A DNA stretch of 64,000 nt from contig JAPMOS010000092.1 of the NCBI GenBank assembly GCA_027972325.1, positions 62,001 through 126,000 of the forward strand, read 5' to 3'. Both the position numbers and the translations under genes were made by a program. Shown in pieces: positions 27,906 to 41,173 of the stretch. The notes under the pieces were generated by a model. That model was not told the DNA's origin, did not search any database, and worked only from the letters and a program-made list of their open reading frames with translations. The stretch comes from Paratrimastix pyriformis. Lineage: Eukaryota; Preaxostyla; Paratrimastigidae. Positions within the stretch are counted from its first letter, which is position 1. The number at the start of each line of letters is the position of its first letter.

Positions 27906-30367
27906 TTGGAAGGCAACGTCGAACGTCGACGGCATCACAAGTCCGAGAAGCACCAGCGGGTCATTTCCACAGGAATCCACGACGAGGACGTGTTCAAGCA
28001 ACGACATGGTCTGGGGAGGACACGAAATCCATCTATGGTTCTTCTCGCAAATTAGACTGCACCCTCCTTCGCCGATCGTCGCTCAGCGACAGTTGGGGTG
28101 GTCCAGTCCGAACCGGGCCCCGGGGTGGTTCAAGAAGGCGGCGATGCCCGTGCCAAAGATCATCGCCAGGTCCGTCGATCGCATCCCTCCCTCCATTTCA
28201 CCTTCCTCTGCCCGTTGTTGATGCGGCCCTGAGACTGGGTGTCTGAGATGCTCGCCTGCTCACCGCATTGTACGCTCTTGTGTCTGCGGTGGTGTCGATC
28301 AGGAGGCTTCTCTCGTGTTGGACGGATTGGTGGCGGCCCAGCTGGGCATCATCGGGCAGCGCCTGACCGCCGACATGGGCGCCTGCCTGACCCAGGCCAT
28401 GTCCGCCGCCATCAGCCGCCAGCTGGCCGCGAGCCGAGCCGACTCCGAGGCCAAGCTGGCCCACCTCACCCAGACCCAGCACGACCTCACCCAGACCGTG
28501 ACCCGGCTGACCCAGGAGCTGGCCCAGACCAAGGCCGACCTCACCCAGACCCAGCGCGAGTTGGCCGAGAGCAGGGCCGCCCAGAGCGACACCGCGGCGA
28601 CCCTGAGCCAGACCAAGGCCGAGCTGGCCCAGACCAAGGAGGAACTGGCCCAGACCCTCGGCCAGACCCAGGCCCAGCTGGCCCAGACCCAAGCCGAGCT
28701 GGCCCAGACCACGGCGGCCTTCCCGCAGACCCAGGCCCAGCTGACCCAGCAGCTGGCAAAGGCCGCGCTCGTCCAGAGCGAGACCGCGGCGGCCCTTGGC
28801 AAGACCCAGCACGACCTGGCCCAGGCCGTGGCCCAGCTGACCCAGGCCATGACCCAGCGAGACTGAGGCCCAGCGGGCCCAGGCCGAGACCCATCTCTCA
28901 CAAACCGTGGTTCAAGCCGTGGCCAAGCTGACCCAGGCCATGACCGATGCCGGGGCCCAGCTCTCGCAAACCGTGGTCCAAGCCGGGGCCCAGCGGTCTG
29001 ATGCCGAGGCCCAGCTGTCACGGGCCACGGAGCAGACCCACCACGAGCTGGGCGCCATTCGGACGCAGATTGACCAGGTCCGCGAAGGGAATTCGCCCTG
29101 TTGGCTGGTTGGTGGTTGGTGCGTGGGACCCGATTTTGCACGGCCCATCCCCAGATCTGCTCCCGCCCCTCGATTTCTCATTCCGCCCCACGCGATCGGA
29201 TTTGCCCCAGCTGTTCACCCCGGCTGCCCCCGAGGGTCTGACGGCCCGCTGGGACGAGGCCACGCAGGAGGTTGCCCTCGACTGGCTGGCCGTGCCTGCA
29301 GGTGATGCCCGGGCACCCAGCGCGGGTGTCTGCTGCGCCCTGGTCACCGCCGCCCCGCCCCCCGTACGCTACCGGGTGCAGGCCACCCTTCTGGCCGGCT
29401 ATGGCGCCGGCTCCACCGTTGCGACCAGCAACGCGGTCGGCGTCTACACGGGCCCCGAGTGCCACTGCCGGTACCGCTTCCCCGTGGACAGGGCCGAGGC
29501 CCGCTTTACGGTGGTGGCTGTGCGTGGCCTGACCGAGAGCGGTCCCTCCGCCCCTGCCATCTGCACCCGCCCCGGTCCGTCCCCCTGCCCCCCCGGCCTC
29601 CCTGCCCCATTCCCTCCTGCCCGCTGCCCCACTGGCACACGCACACACACAAACGCCCTCCACAGGGGATTCCTTCGCCCACGGGTGCAGTGACATTCGT
29701 GCTGTCTCTTCTACCTCTCTGGTTTTTGTTTTATTTTCCCGTTACTTCGTTCCTTCTTTACTCGACACAACCCTCCCCCTTCCCCCCTTCCCATCCAGTT
29801 GTGTTCGAGTACGACCACGACATGGACGAGCAGGGCCTGTTCTACTACCTCGGCACCCAGGGCCGCACCCAGCCCTGGCGCAACCCGGCCCTGGGGGGCT
29901 GGGTCACCGCCACCCGCTCATCCGAGGCCAATGGGAAGGCATCCGATCTCGTGGGGCGGAGGACCTGCGTTAGCTCCACCGGCAACCGGCCCACCTCGTG
30001 GTGGCGGGTTGACCTGGGGGCGGGGCGCCTCTTCACGCCCACCCGCTACACCCTCCGCCAGAACACCCTCACCGGCTATGAGCGGTATCGGCTCCAGTCG
30101 TGGCGGCTGGAGGGCTCGGTGGACGGGGCTGAGGGTAGCTGGCGGACCCTGGACGAGCATGTCGACGAGCCCAACGCCATCCCCGCCTACGGAGATGCCA
30201 TGGCCACCTTCTTCGTGGACCCCGATGATCATTTTCCAGCCCGCCATTTCCGGGTGCTGATGACCGGTCCCAACCTCCTTGAGAACCATCACCTGATGCT
30301 GTCGGGCCTGGAGCTGTACGGCACCCTCCTCCCCGACCCCGCTCATCAGCAGCAAGAACAGCAGTAG
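27906..30367 (+). pseudogene. C5: family copy with alternative N-terminus, damaged 5' part
   Basis: Same plan as C7: exons 27906-28008, 28056-28169, 28313-29077, 29211-29574 and 29799-30367. The C7 start ATGGAAGGC reads TTGGAAGGC here, exon 1 is two bases short of a whole number of codons, and the coiled coil is broken near 28858 where nine bases of C7 are reduced. The FN3 (APEGLTARWDEA) and F5/8C exons are whole. The 3' flank (30430-30790) is paralogous to that of C7. Confidence 0.7.
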
Positions 30368-31477
30368 TCTTGCTTTTCCCTCAATCCGCCCCCAGTTTCG
30401 CCCCGCCATCATCACCTCTTCCCTACCAAGCTTGGGAACTCTCACCTCCGTTGGGGTGCGGTGATGACCCGGCTCGGCGCCTCCCTTCGGGAGGCGCGCG
30501 ACCATTCCGATTGTCCCCACCAGGTGCGAACGGAGGCTCGTGTGGTCGGTGCCCGCCTGCCGCAGAGACGAGCCCACCACTCCGAGCCCCCGCCCTGCAT
30601 TATTTCCTTTCCCGGGGTTGCTGCTGTTGACCTCCAACCTCCCCGCCATCTCTTCGGCTGACCTCGAATATAACGCGGACCCGCGAAGCTCGGCCGACAC
30701 CACAGGGGATTCCGGGGGACACCGCGTGGGGGCGGGGCGGGGCAGATGGCAGCAGGCTACCCCTGTGGCGTCGAGGGGAATGAAGGGCCGGTCCGTCCTG
30801 GGACGCAGCATGATGTAGTTTTGTCACGATGATGGAAGACCATCATCACAAAAAGGGCCCGCCACGTGCCCCACCGTCAGACGGTCAGGGATGAAGCAGA
30901 CGGGGTGGGGGTGTGGGGGTGGGGTGGGTGTGGGGTGGGGGTGGGGGTGGGGTGGGGTGGGGGTGGGGGTGGGGGTGGGGTGGGGGAGGGGCTGGTGAAG
31001 CAGACGGGGGTGATGTAGACTGGATTGAGAGGCAGGGGTGATGGGGGATGCAGGCAGGGTGATGCAGGCAGGGTGATGCAGGCAGGGTAATGAATGCAGA
31101 CGTGGGTGAGCAAGCGGGCGGGTCTCCATCATCAATTCAGATTCAAGGATGGACAGAAATTTTCCTTGATCCCATGTCAACGGTGAGGAATCTGTTTTGT
31201 TCCCCCCCCCCCCCCCCCCCCCCACCACCACCACCACCCCACCACCACCCCACCACCACCCCACCACCACCCCACCACCACCACCACCACCCCACCACCC
31301 CCACCCCACCACCACCACCACCACCCCACTCTTGTCGGCTCCCCCCAGATCACCGCTTGGCTAACAAGCGAGCACGGTAACCCACGAGGGAATGTGAATG
31401 CTGAGGCCTTGACAGAATTGACAGACACGCGAGTGGACAGCCCCCGCGCGGTGTCCATTCTGCAGGCGAACCGAAGG
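30368..31477. other. Intergenic with G-rich and C-rich tracts
   Basis: 30430-30790 is similar to 37070-37580 downstream of C7 (shared words cctcgaatataacgc, gtggcgtcgaggggaa). 30896-30990 is a (GGTGGGG)n-like tract that could form G-quadruplexes, and 31201-31330 is a C run followed by (CCACCACC)n. No gene seen. Confidence 0.7.
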
Positions 31478-33945
31478 ATGGAAGTTGGGGGGCTCCCTGG
31501 CAACAGCAACAGCAACGACACGCCGTGTTGTGGTGGCAAAAAGCGCTCCCCCTGTCGACCACGAAAACAGCTTGAATATGTCATCCCCACCGGAAGATGC
31601 GACGATGCGACCTGGCGATGCCCGGCTGTCTGTTGGAAAGGAAATCTCGTTCTAGTGTCTCGCGCATTACGAGGATCCTATATGCTTGTGTTGCGGTCTG
31701 GCACCCAATTGAGCGACTTTTTGATCGATCATTTCTTTGACTACCGCTAGGTGACACAGTTTGCCGGGCCTGTGCAGCAGCCGTTGGTGGTGTCTGTCCA
31801 ACCTGCAGCGAGAAGCTCGCCACGGACCAGTCTGTGTTCGCGATCACTGCCTCATCGGTTTCACGGCTTCGCGAGTCGTTCTTCGCCAGGTCCAACAAAT
31901 GCAATGTCGCTGCCCCAACCGTGGGCTGGGCTGTGCGGCCCTGATTGGTGTGCTGGATGTGGAGCATCACCTGGGGGCGGAGTGCGAGTGGCGCGAGGAG
32001 GCGTGCGACCAGTGCCACCAGCAGGTCCGGCGGGCTGAGATGGCCCGCCACAAGGACACCACCTGCGCCCGCAAGCCGGTCCGTCACCACTCTCATCCAT
32101 GAATGTCCCCTGCAAATCTCATCCCCCCCCCCCCCCCCCCCCCGCCCCATGCTCCTCCCCGGTTACCTTCCCCCGCCCTTCCTCCGCGTTCCTCTGCCTC
32201 CGCGTCCTCACCCTTGTGTCTCTGTGTCTCTGTGTCTCTGTGTCTGTTCGCTTTTTTTGGCTCCTTCTGATCATTTTTTTTTTTTGTGCTTCCCGTCCCG
32301 CGTGCAGATGGGCTGCGGGTACGCGGATGTGGGCTGCCCGACCCGGTGCCCACAGGAAGACCTGGCCGCCCACGAGCGGGACGGGGTGGTCCACATGGGC
32401 CTCCTCAGGCAGCGCCTGGCCGACACCAGCGCCGACCTCACCCAGTGCAAGGCCGACCTCACCCAGACCAGACACGACCTCACCCAGACCCAGGCCCAGC
32501 TGGCCGAGAGCAGGGCCGCCCAGAGCGACACCGCGGCTGCGCTGAGCCAAACCCAACACGACCTGGCCCAGACCGAGGCCAAGCTGACCCGTTGCGAGTT
32601 CCAGCTGGCCCGGTGCCAGGCCGAGCTGGCCCAGACCAGGGAGCAGACCCAGCACGAGCTGGCTGCCGTCCGGTCGCAGATCGACCAGGTCCGCCACCCC
32701 GTCGGCATCCCACAAGGGCTCGCCTTCGGGGAGTGGGGGGGATGGGGGAGGGGCGGGCGAGTGGGAGTACTTTTATGCACAATATTGCCGCTGTTGTCTG
32801 GTCTGACCTCCTCTTCCCCCTCCCCGTCCCTCCCCCCACCTCCTCCTCCTCCCCTCCCTCCCCTCCCTCCCTCCTCCATCCCCCCACCCCCACCCCACCA
32901 CCACCACCACCACCACCACCACTACACTCGCCACACTCCCCCGCCAGCTGTTCGCTCCTCCGTCTGCCCCCGAGGGCCTGGCCCCACTGGGACGAGGCCA
33001 CGAAGGAGGTTGCCCTCGAATGGCAGCCCGTGCCCTGTATGGCAGCGGCCGTCGCAGCCATGCCTCCGGGGCCCCCGGTCCGCTACCGGGTGCAGGCCAC
33101 GCTCCTGGAGGATGGCGGTGATGCTGATCTCAACGGCTGCGGCAGTGCCGTCGTCTACACGGGCCCCGAGTGCCGCTGCCGGTACCGCTTGCCCGATGAC
33201 AGGGCCGAGGCCCGCTTTGCAGTGGTGGCCATGCGGGGCCTGGCCGAGAGCGGCCCCTCCGCCCCCGCCACCTGCACCCGCCCCGGTCCGTCCCTTACGT
33301 GCTGCACCCGCTCGTCCCGTCTGCCTCCTCTCCATCCCTAAGCTCACATCCGTCCATTCTCTTCCACCCAACATCAACCCACCAACCCAGCACCATCTCC
33401 CCGGCCGCCTCCAGCGGTTGTGTTCCGCTACGACCACGACATGGACGATCGTGGCCTGTTCTACTACCTCGGCACCCAGGGCCGCACCCAGCCCTGGCAA
33501 AACCCGGCCGAGGCGGGCTGGGTCACCGCCACCCGCTCATCCGAGTGCGGTGGCGGGGAGGCCTCCGATGCCCTGGGGCGTCAGCCATGCCACAGCTACA
33601 CCAACAACCGGCCCACCCCCTCGTGGTGGCAGGTTGACCTGGGTGCGGGGCGCCTCTTCACGCCCACCCGCTACACCCTCCGCCACAGCAACAACCCAAG
33701 CCAGATGGAGCTGCGGCTGCAGTCGTGGCGGCTGGAGGGCTCGGTGGACGGGGCTGATGGCAGCTGGCGGACCCTGGACGAGCACACCAACGAGCCCAAC
33801 GCCATCCCCGCCCGTGCCGATGCCATGGCCACCTTCGCCGTGGCCCCCGAACGGGCATTCCCGGCCCGCCACTTCCGGGTGCTGATGACCGTCACCTGGA
33901 GCTGTCGGGCCTGGAGATGTACGGCTCCCTCTACTCCGCCAGCAT
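31478..33945 (+). pseudogene. C6: RING/TRAF family copy, multiply damaged
   Basis: Exons 31478-31627, 31656-31695, 31751-31829, about 31853-32081, 32308-32690, 32948-33289 and 33416-about 33945. RING and TRAF motifs are well kept (VIPTGRCDDATWRCPA, HYEDPICLCCG). But the acceptor before the zinc-finger exon appears changed to GG (near 31851), the FN3 exon lacks two bases near 32985, and the F5/8C exon lacks a stretch near 33890 so its last strand is out of frame. Intron 1 is only 28 nt. Most likely a recent pseudogene. Confidence 0.65.
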
Positions 33946-34742
33946 CAGTAACCAATCCTCTCTTCTTCCCACCCTTCCCACGGAAGATCTCTCTATCTGG
34001 GCTGTGACCCGGAGCGTAGGGGGAGGAGAAGGCGGGAAGCGTGCCTGCACGACCCATGTGGGTGCTCTGATCCGAGGGGGAAGACGAGTGTGGAAGGGAG
34101 TGCGCGCGTCTTCTACTCGACCCGTGGGGTGCACTCTGCTTGCCATCCCATGTGCCCACCGAGCCATCGTGTGTCCCTTTCGTGTCCAAGCCTTTTCACA
34201 CGCACAGTGGCGGATCCATGCCGGCAAAACCACAAACCGCACACCCAAACAGCTATCACCGGACAGGGACCATCCAGAGGGGAGAGCCACCTCCTCCACT
34301 CCGGGGGGGGGGGGGGGGGGGGGGGGATGCGGCAGCTGGGGCTGCCCCGTTCTTTGGCACTCCATGTCTCCCCCCACCCCCTCCACCCCTCCACCCCTCC
34401 ACCCCCTCCACCCCTCCACCCCCCCTCCACCCCACCCCCGGTTCAGCACCAGGATTCGCATGATATTCGGAGCATGAAAAAGCGAGAGGTGAGGGGGAGA
34501 AGAAAGAGGTGAAGGGGGGGGAGGAGGGGAGGAGGGAGGAGGGAGGGGAGGGGAAACCGTGGTATCGGGCCATCTGGCGCAGCTGGTCGAAAACCGCAGG
34601 TAGATCAATGACTGGGAGCACTCACACGCAACGTCTGCGGTTCGCAAGCATGAAGAGCGTGAACCAGACGATCTGAAGTTCGTCCGGCAGTCTGCATTGC
34701 TCTCGGGGTGGAAGCTTCGGGCAAATTCGAAATTCGAGGAGG

Positions 34743-36990
34743 ATGGAAGGCGTCAATGGCCTCACTCTTGGCAAAACAAGCCCCAGAAGCACAGGCTCGG
34801 GCACGCCGCCACCGGAACCCGCGACGAGGACGTCAAGCGGCGAGATGGTCTGCGAGTGGGTGGACTATAATCGATTCGATTCTTCTTCTTCCAAATTAGA
34901 CCGATCGTCGTTCAGCGACAGTTGGGATGGTCCAATCCCAATTGGGGCCCGGGGCAGTGCAAGAAGGCGGTGATGCCCGTGCCGAAGAACATCGCCAGGT
35001 CCGTTCGATCGCATTCACACACGAGCCCCCCCTCCGTTTCACATTCCCTCTGTCGTGGGTTCTTGATGCGGCCCTAAGACTGGGTGTCTGAGATGATCGC
35101 CTTGTTCACCCACCCTCTGCCATGGTCTCTGGTGGCTGGGCGCATCTGGATCAGGAGGCTTCTCTCGAGTTGGACGGATTGGTGGCGGCCCAGCTGGGCA
35201 TCATCGGACAGCGCCTGACCGCCGACATGGGCGCCTGCCTGACCCAGGCCATGTCCGCTGCCATCAGCCGCCAGCTGGCTAACTCGGAGGCCAAGCTGGC
35301 CCGCCTCGCCCAGACCCAGCACGACCTGACCCAGACCGTGACCCGGCTGACCCAGGAGCTGGCCCAGACCAAGGCCGACCTCACCCAGACCCAGCGCGAG
35401 CTGGCCGAGAGCAGGGCCGCCCAGAGCGACACCGCGGCGGCCCTGAGCCAGACCAAGGCCGAGCTGGCCCAGACCAAGGAGGAACTGGCCCAGACCCATC
35501 ACAGCCTCGGCCAGACCCAGGCCGAGCTGGCCCAGACCACGGCGGCCTTCCCGCAGACCCAGGCCCAGCTGACCCAGCAGCTGGCAAAGGCTGCGCTCGT
35601 CCAGAGCGAGACCGCGGCGGCCCTCGGCAAGACCCAGCACGACCTGGCCCAGGCCGTGGCCCAGCTGACCCAGGCCATGACCCAGCGCTCCGATGCCGAG
35701 GCCCAGCGGACCCAGACCGAGACCAAAACCGTGGCCGAGGCGCAGCTGACCCGGGCCACGGAGCAGACCCACCACGAACTGGGCGCCATTCGGACACAGA
35801 TCGACCAGGTCCGCGAAGGGTGCTCGCCTGTTTTGGGGCGTGGGGCCCTATTATGCACAGCCCGTCCCCAGATCGGCTCCCGCCCCTCGATTTCTCATTC
35901 CGCCCCACGCGATTTGATTTGCTCCAGCTGTTCAACCCGCCGGCTGCCCCCGAGGGCCTGACGGCCCGCTGGGACGAGGCCACGCAGGAGGTTGCCCTCA
36001 ACTGGCTGGCCGTGCCTGACAGGAGCGTGGGCGGTCTTGCTCCTGCCTCCTGCGCCCTGGCCGCCGCCGCCCCGCCCCCCGTCCACTACCGGGTGCAGGC
36101 CACCCTCCTGGCCGGCCATGGCGCCGGCTCCACCATCACCACCAGCAACCCTGTCGACGTCTACACGGGCCCCGAGTGCCACTGCCGGTATCGCTTCCCC
36201 GTTGACAGGGCCGAGGCCCGCTTTGTGGTGGTGGCCATGCGGGGCCTGGCCGAGAGCGGCCCCTCCGCCCCCGCCACCTGCACCCGCCCCGGTCCGTCCG
36301 TCGATCCCCCTGGGGACCATACCCTACCGTCGCCCGTCCCGACCCCCATGGCCTCCCTGCCCCCGGTATGTCATTCCCTCCTGCCCGCTGGGCACACACG
36401 CACCCCCCCCCCCTTCCCCTTCCCATTCAGTTGTGTTTCTGTACGACCACGACATGGACGAGCGGGGCCTGTTCTTCTACATCGGCTCCCAGGGCCGCAT
36501 ACAGCCCTGGCAAAACCCGGCCCTGGCGGGCTGGGTCATCGCCACCCGCTCCTCCGAGTGCGGTAAAGGGAGCGCCTCCGATATCATGGGCCGGGTGGCC
36601 TGCGAAAGCTCCACCGCCAACCAGCCCAACTCGTGGTGGCAGGTTGACCTGGGTGCGGAGCGCCTCTTCGCGCCCACCCGCTACACCCTGCGCCACGGCA
36701 ATTTCACCGACTGCCGTGAGCGGGATCGGCTGCAGTCGTGGCGGCTGGAGGGCTTTGTGGGCGGGGCTGATGGCAGCTGGCGGACCCTGGACGAGCACAC
36801 CGAAGAGCGCTACGCCATCTCCTCCTACGGAGTTGTCATGACGGCCACCTTCGCCGTGGCCCCCGAACGGGCATTCCCGGCCCGCCGCTTCCGGGTGCTG
36901 ATGACCGGCCCCAACACCAAGGGTTCACACTTCCTGCAACTGGCGGGCCTGGAGATGTACGGCTCCCTCAGCCACTCTGCAGCCCATTAG
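34743..36990 (+). CDS. C7: coiled-coil, FN3 and F5/8C protein, 593 aa, no RING
   Basis: Five exons (34743-34847, 34900-34998, 35155-35808, 35928-36291, 36431-36990) join in phase to 593 aa. Residues 1-68 are Ser/Thr/Pro-rich and then DRRSATVGMVQSQLG; they replace the RING and TRAF fingers of C1. Residues 69-286 form a coiled coil that begins EASLELDGLVAAQLG and continues with LAQTQAEL-type heptads. FN3 (APEGLTARWDEA) covers 287-407 and F5/8C (DHDMDERGLFFYIG, LAGLEMYG) 408-593. No signal peptide or membrane segment. It would oligomerise through the coil and bind a ligand with its last domain; without a RING it cannot act as a ligase by itself and might act with RING-bearing paralogues (inference). 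Confidence 0.8.
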
Positions 36991-38440
36991 CAGCAGCAGT
37001 CGCCCTGCTTTTTCCCCTGACGCCCCCAGCCTCGGCGAGCCCCTTCATCACCTCTTCCTCACTACTCGGGGATCCTTACCTCCGTTCGGGTGCGGCGAAT
37101 CGGAGGCGACCGGGTGCGACCGTCCCGATTTCCACAAGCCATCGGCCCCACCAGCCCCTCTTCCCTCCCTGCTCGGGGACACCACCTCCGTTCGGGGCCA
37201 TCCCGATTCCGCCATCGTCCCCCACCAGGTGCGAACGGGGGGTTCGTGTGGCCCGCCTGTCGCCCCACCACGAGCCACCGCCCTGCATGTTTCCCTTTCC
37301 CCCGGGCTGCTGCTGCTTACCTCCACCTCCCTGCCATCTGTGTGTATGTTGTTGTGGCCCCGCCCTGCATGTTTCCCATTCCCCCGGGGCTGCTGCTGCT
37401 GCTGCTGTTTACCTCCCCGCCTCCCCGCCATTTCTGTGCATGTTGTCGTCGCCTCTTCGGCTGACCTCGAATATAACGCGCACCCGCGAAGCCCAGCCGA
37501 CACCCACAGCGGGGGAGTACGGGGGACACGGCGTGGGGGGCGGGGCAGACGGCTCCACTGTGGCGTCGAGGGGAAGGGAACTGCAGCGACGGGAATTGGG
37601 GCAGCTGGAGGGTGGCCGGCTGCGCCGACGGAGGGGGTGTGGCTATGATGGTGGCAGCAGGCGTGGATGCTTGTGGTTGCGCCTGCTCTGGTGCCTGTGC
37701 TGGCAAAGGGGACGGTGCCCCAGGGGCAGCTTGCTGTGGGGTTGTGGGATTGGCCTGCCGTTGGCCGGTGACTCCCAATAAAATGGCTGCAATGGAACAA
37801 GATGTTTTGAAAACAAGCTCCGCATCAATACTGGGCACCGCCGGGAGACGGGGAAGGGAAGACGGGGAAGGGGAAGGGGGGAAGGGGAGGGGGAGGAGGA
37901 GGAGGGAGGAGGAGGAGGAGGAGGAGGGAGGGAGGAGGAGGGAGGAGGGAGGGGAGGGGGGTTGCAGACGTGGGGTGATGCAGACTGGGTGATGCAGGGT
38001 GATGAGGCGGGTTGATGCAGGGGGGTGACGCAGACTCAGACGGAGGGGGGGAGGGGGGGGGGAGGTTGATGCAGACGGGGTGAACGTCCCAAGCGGGTGG
38101 GTCCCATATCGACGATGGAATCTCGTTCGGGGATTCAAATTTCGGCTTTCCAACTGGGACATCATGCGCCAAGAATTGGTTGGATGGAGTGTCCATCTGC
38201 CCCCATCCATAAGTGGGCAATCAACTTGGGAATCTATGTATGAGGGCATTGCAACATCATATCGACATCCAGCCTGCCTGTCTTCGATCGAAGGCCGTCA
38301 GGGTTTTCTGCTCACAAGGAAATCTCGCGAACTCTGGTCGCTAGGCGTGTTGCAATTTCGGACTTCGATGTCAGCACCTGTCAAATGACGTCGGAACAGT
38401 CTGCATTCCTTGGAGGAGTGCGAACTTTGATTCAGCGGCG
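36991..38440. other. Intergenic with a paralogous 3' flank and purine-rich tract
   Basis: 37070-37580 is the counterpart of 30430-30790 after C5. 37280-37440 holds two tandem copies of about 80 bp (ccctgcatgtttccc...). 37850-37965 is an almost pure purine (GGA)n tract. Reverse-strand frames across it are Pro/Ser-rich and not convincing. Confidence 0.6.
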
Positions 38441-41142
38441 ATGGACGGCTCCGACGGTGGCAGCAGCATCGAGTGTGGCAAAACAGGCCCCGGAAGCAAC
38501 TCGAATGTGTCATCCGCAACGGCGGCAGCGCGTGCGACGAGAGACGAGGTCTGCGATTCTTGGCTTCATCGAAAACATGAGCAAGTGTCCCTCGACGCGA
38601 TTTTCATCGATTTGTTCGTTTTCCTGCGCTTAGCAGGCCACTGGGGCCCCCTTCGCCGATCGGAGCCAGACTACATCGACGATCTCTCCAGCCGCATCGC
38701 CGATCTCTCCACCCACAACAGTGTTTCTGTCCCAACCGCTCCCTGGAATGGCGCCAGAAGGCTGTGTTGGTGTGTATCACCAGGTCTGTTCGGATTTTGC
38801 ACGTCTTCCTTCTTTTTCCCCCTTTCGGGAGCACCCATCGCCCGTGTTACCCGGCGTCTCATTCACCCAATACCTTTCTGCGGTGCGTGTGCGATCTGGG
38901 GATCAGGAGGCCCGTGTGGCCCCCGAGTGGGACGGGGCGGCTGCCCAGGTAGGCCTCTTTGGAAAGCGCCTGACCTCCGACCTGGCCACCTTCCAGGCCC
39001 AGGCCATGTCCACCATCAACAGTCTTCAGGCCCAGCTGGTCCAGACCCGGCACAACCTCAACCATCAGACCCAGGAGCTGACCCAGGCCCAGCATATCAT
39101 CACTCTGAAGACCGAGGAGCTGGCCCAGACCCAGCACAACCTCAGCCAGAGGACTGAGGAGCTGACCGACATCCTCAAGCAGAAGACCGAGGAGCTGACC
39201 CAGACCCAGGGCGCCCTGGCCCAGGCCCAGCGCGAGCTGGATGAGAAAAGGGCCTCCCAGCGTGCTGCCGCGGAAACCATCAGCCAGACCCAGGCCAAGC
39301 TGGCAGAGACCCAGCGCGAGCTGGATGAGAAAAGGGCCGCCCACGCGGAAACCATCAGCCAGATCCAGGCCAAGCTGGCAGAGACCCAGGCCGCCCTGGC
39401 CGAGGCCCAGACCCGGTTGACCAGAGAGCAACTGGAACAGGAGCTGGCTCAGGCAAGGGGGCAACTGGCCCGGGAGGTCACCCAACTGATGGCCCAGGCA
39501 GCGCACGACCAGCAGCTGGCCCGGACCCAGACCGCCCTCGACCAGAAGGCCCAGGAGCTGGACCAGGTCAAGGACGCGCTTGGCCAGGAGCTGGCTAAGG
39601 TCAAGGACGCGCTCGGCCAGAAAGCCGAGGATCTGTCTGTGGCCCAGAGCGCACTGGCCCAGGCCCAGGCCGCACTCAATCAGAAGGCCCAGGATTGTTC
39701 CATGGCCCAAAGCGAGCTGGTTCAGGCCAAGGCTGCGCTCGCACAGACCCAGGGCGAGCTCAAGGCAGTGCTCGAGCAGAAGGACCGCGATTGTTCCGTG
39801 GCCCAGAGCGAGCTGGCTCAGGCCAGGGCTGCGCTCGCACAGACCCAGGGCGAGCTCACCGGGACCAAGGCCGCACTGACCCAGTGGGCGGAGCTGCCAC
39901 GGGCCACGGAGCATGCGAAGGAACTGGACGCAATCCGGATGGTCTGCTGATGGGTCCCTCGAATGAAACCGCTGTCCCATTCCACCTCTGCCCCCTCCCA
40001 CTCCGAGGACTCATTCTGCCTCGATCCCTTTGGTCGGTCTTCGTCGCCAGCTGCTCACCCCGCCTGCTGTCCCCGAGGGCCTGACGCCCCGCTGGGACGA
40101 GGCCACGGGGGAGGTCATCCTCGACTGGCGGCCCGTCCCCGATCTTGCCGGCGCCCTCACTGCTGCCTGCGGCCCCGCCACCGCTACTGCCGTCGCCGCC
40201 GCCGCCATGTCATCGGAGGGCTCTGTCAGTTACCGGGTGCAGGCCACCCTCCTGACTGGCTATGGCGTTGGCTACACCACCACAAGCGGCATCAGCCACG
40301 ATGTTGTCGTCTACGCGGGCCCCGAGTGCCGCTGCCGGTACCGCTTCCCCGATGACAGGGCCGAGGCCCGCTTTACGGTGGTGGCTGTGCGGGGCCTGGC
40401 CGAGAGTGGCCCCTCCGTCACTGTCAATTTCACCCGTCCCGGTCCGCTTTCCTCCTCCTCCTCCTCCTCCTCCTCCTCCTCCTCCTCCTCCTCATCCCCG
40501 CGGCCTCTCTCCCATCCGGCAAGTCATTCCCCTACCTGTCTGCTCACGTGCACCCGCCTACCATTTCTCTGCCCCATGCTGTTTTCAGTTGTGTTCACCC
40601 ATCGCCAGGACATGGACGATCAGGGACTCTTTCATTATATCGGCACCCAGGGCCGCACCCAGCCCTGGCGCAACCCGGCCGAGGCGGGCTGGGTCACCGC
40701 CACCCGCTCGTCTGAGTACGACGGCTCTGACCGTGGGAAGCCTTCCGATGCTCTGGGGTGCCAGGCATGCACCAGCTACACCAACAGCATCCCTCGGCCC
40801 TCGTGGTGGCGTGTTGACCTGGGTGCGGGGCGCCTCTTCACGCCCACCCGCTACACCCTCCGCCACAGCAACAACTCAAGTTATGTGCAGTATCGACTGA
40901 AGTCGTGGCGGCTGGAGGGCTCGGTGGACAAGGACGGTGCTGAAGGCACCTGGCAGACCCTGGACGAGCGTACCAACCAACCCCTCCCCGGCTATTCCGA
41001 TGCCATGGCCACCTTCGACGTGGCCCCCCGCGGACAAGCATTCCGCCACTTTCGGGTGCTGATGACCGGCCCCAACGTGTACGGAGACTACTACCTCTAT
41101 TTGTCGGGCCTGGAGATGTACGGCTCCCTCAGCCTTCCCACC

Positions 41143-41173
<31 letters not shown>

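Noticed and set aside
37317-38249. Reverse frame of 310 codons, Pro/Ser-rich
   Set aside because: It crosses the purine-rich (GGA)n tract and the duplicated 3' flank of C7; no domain or conserved exon border.
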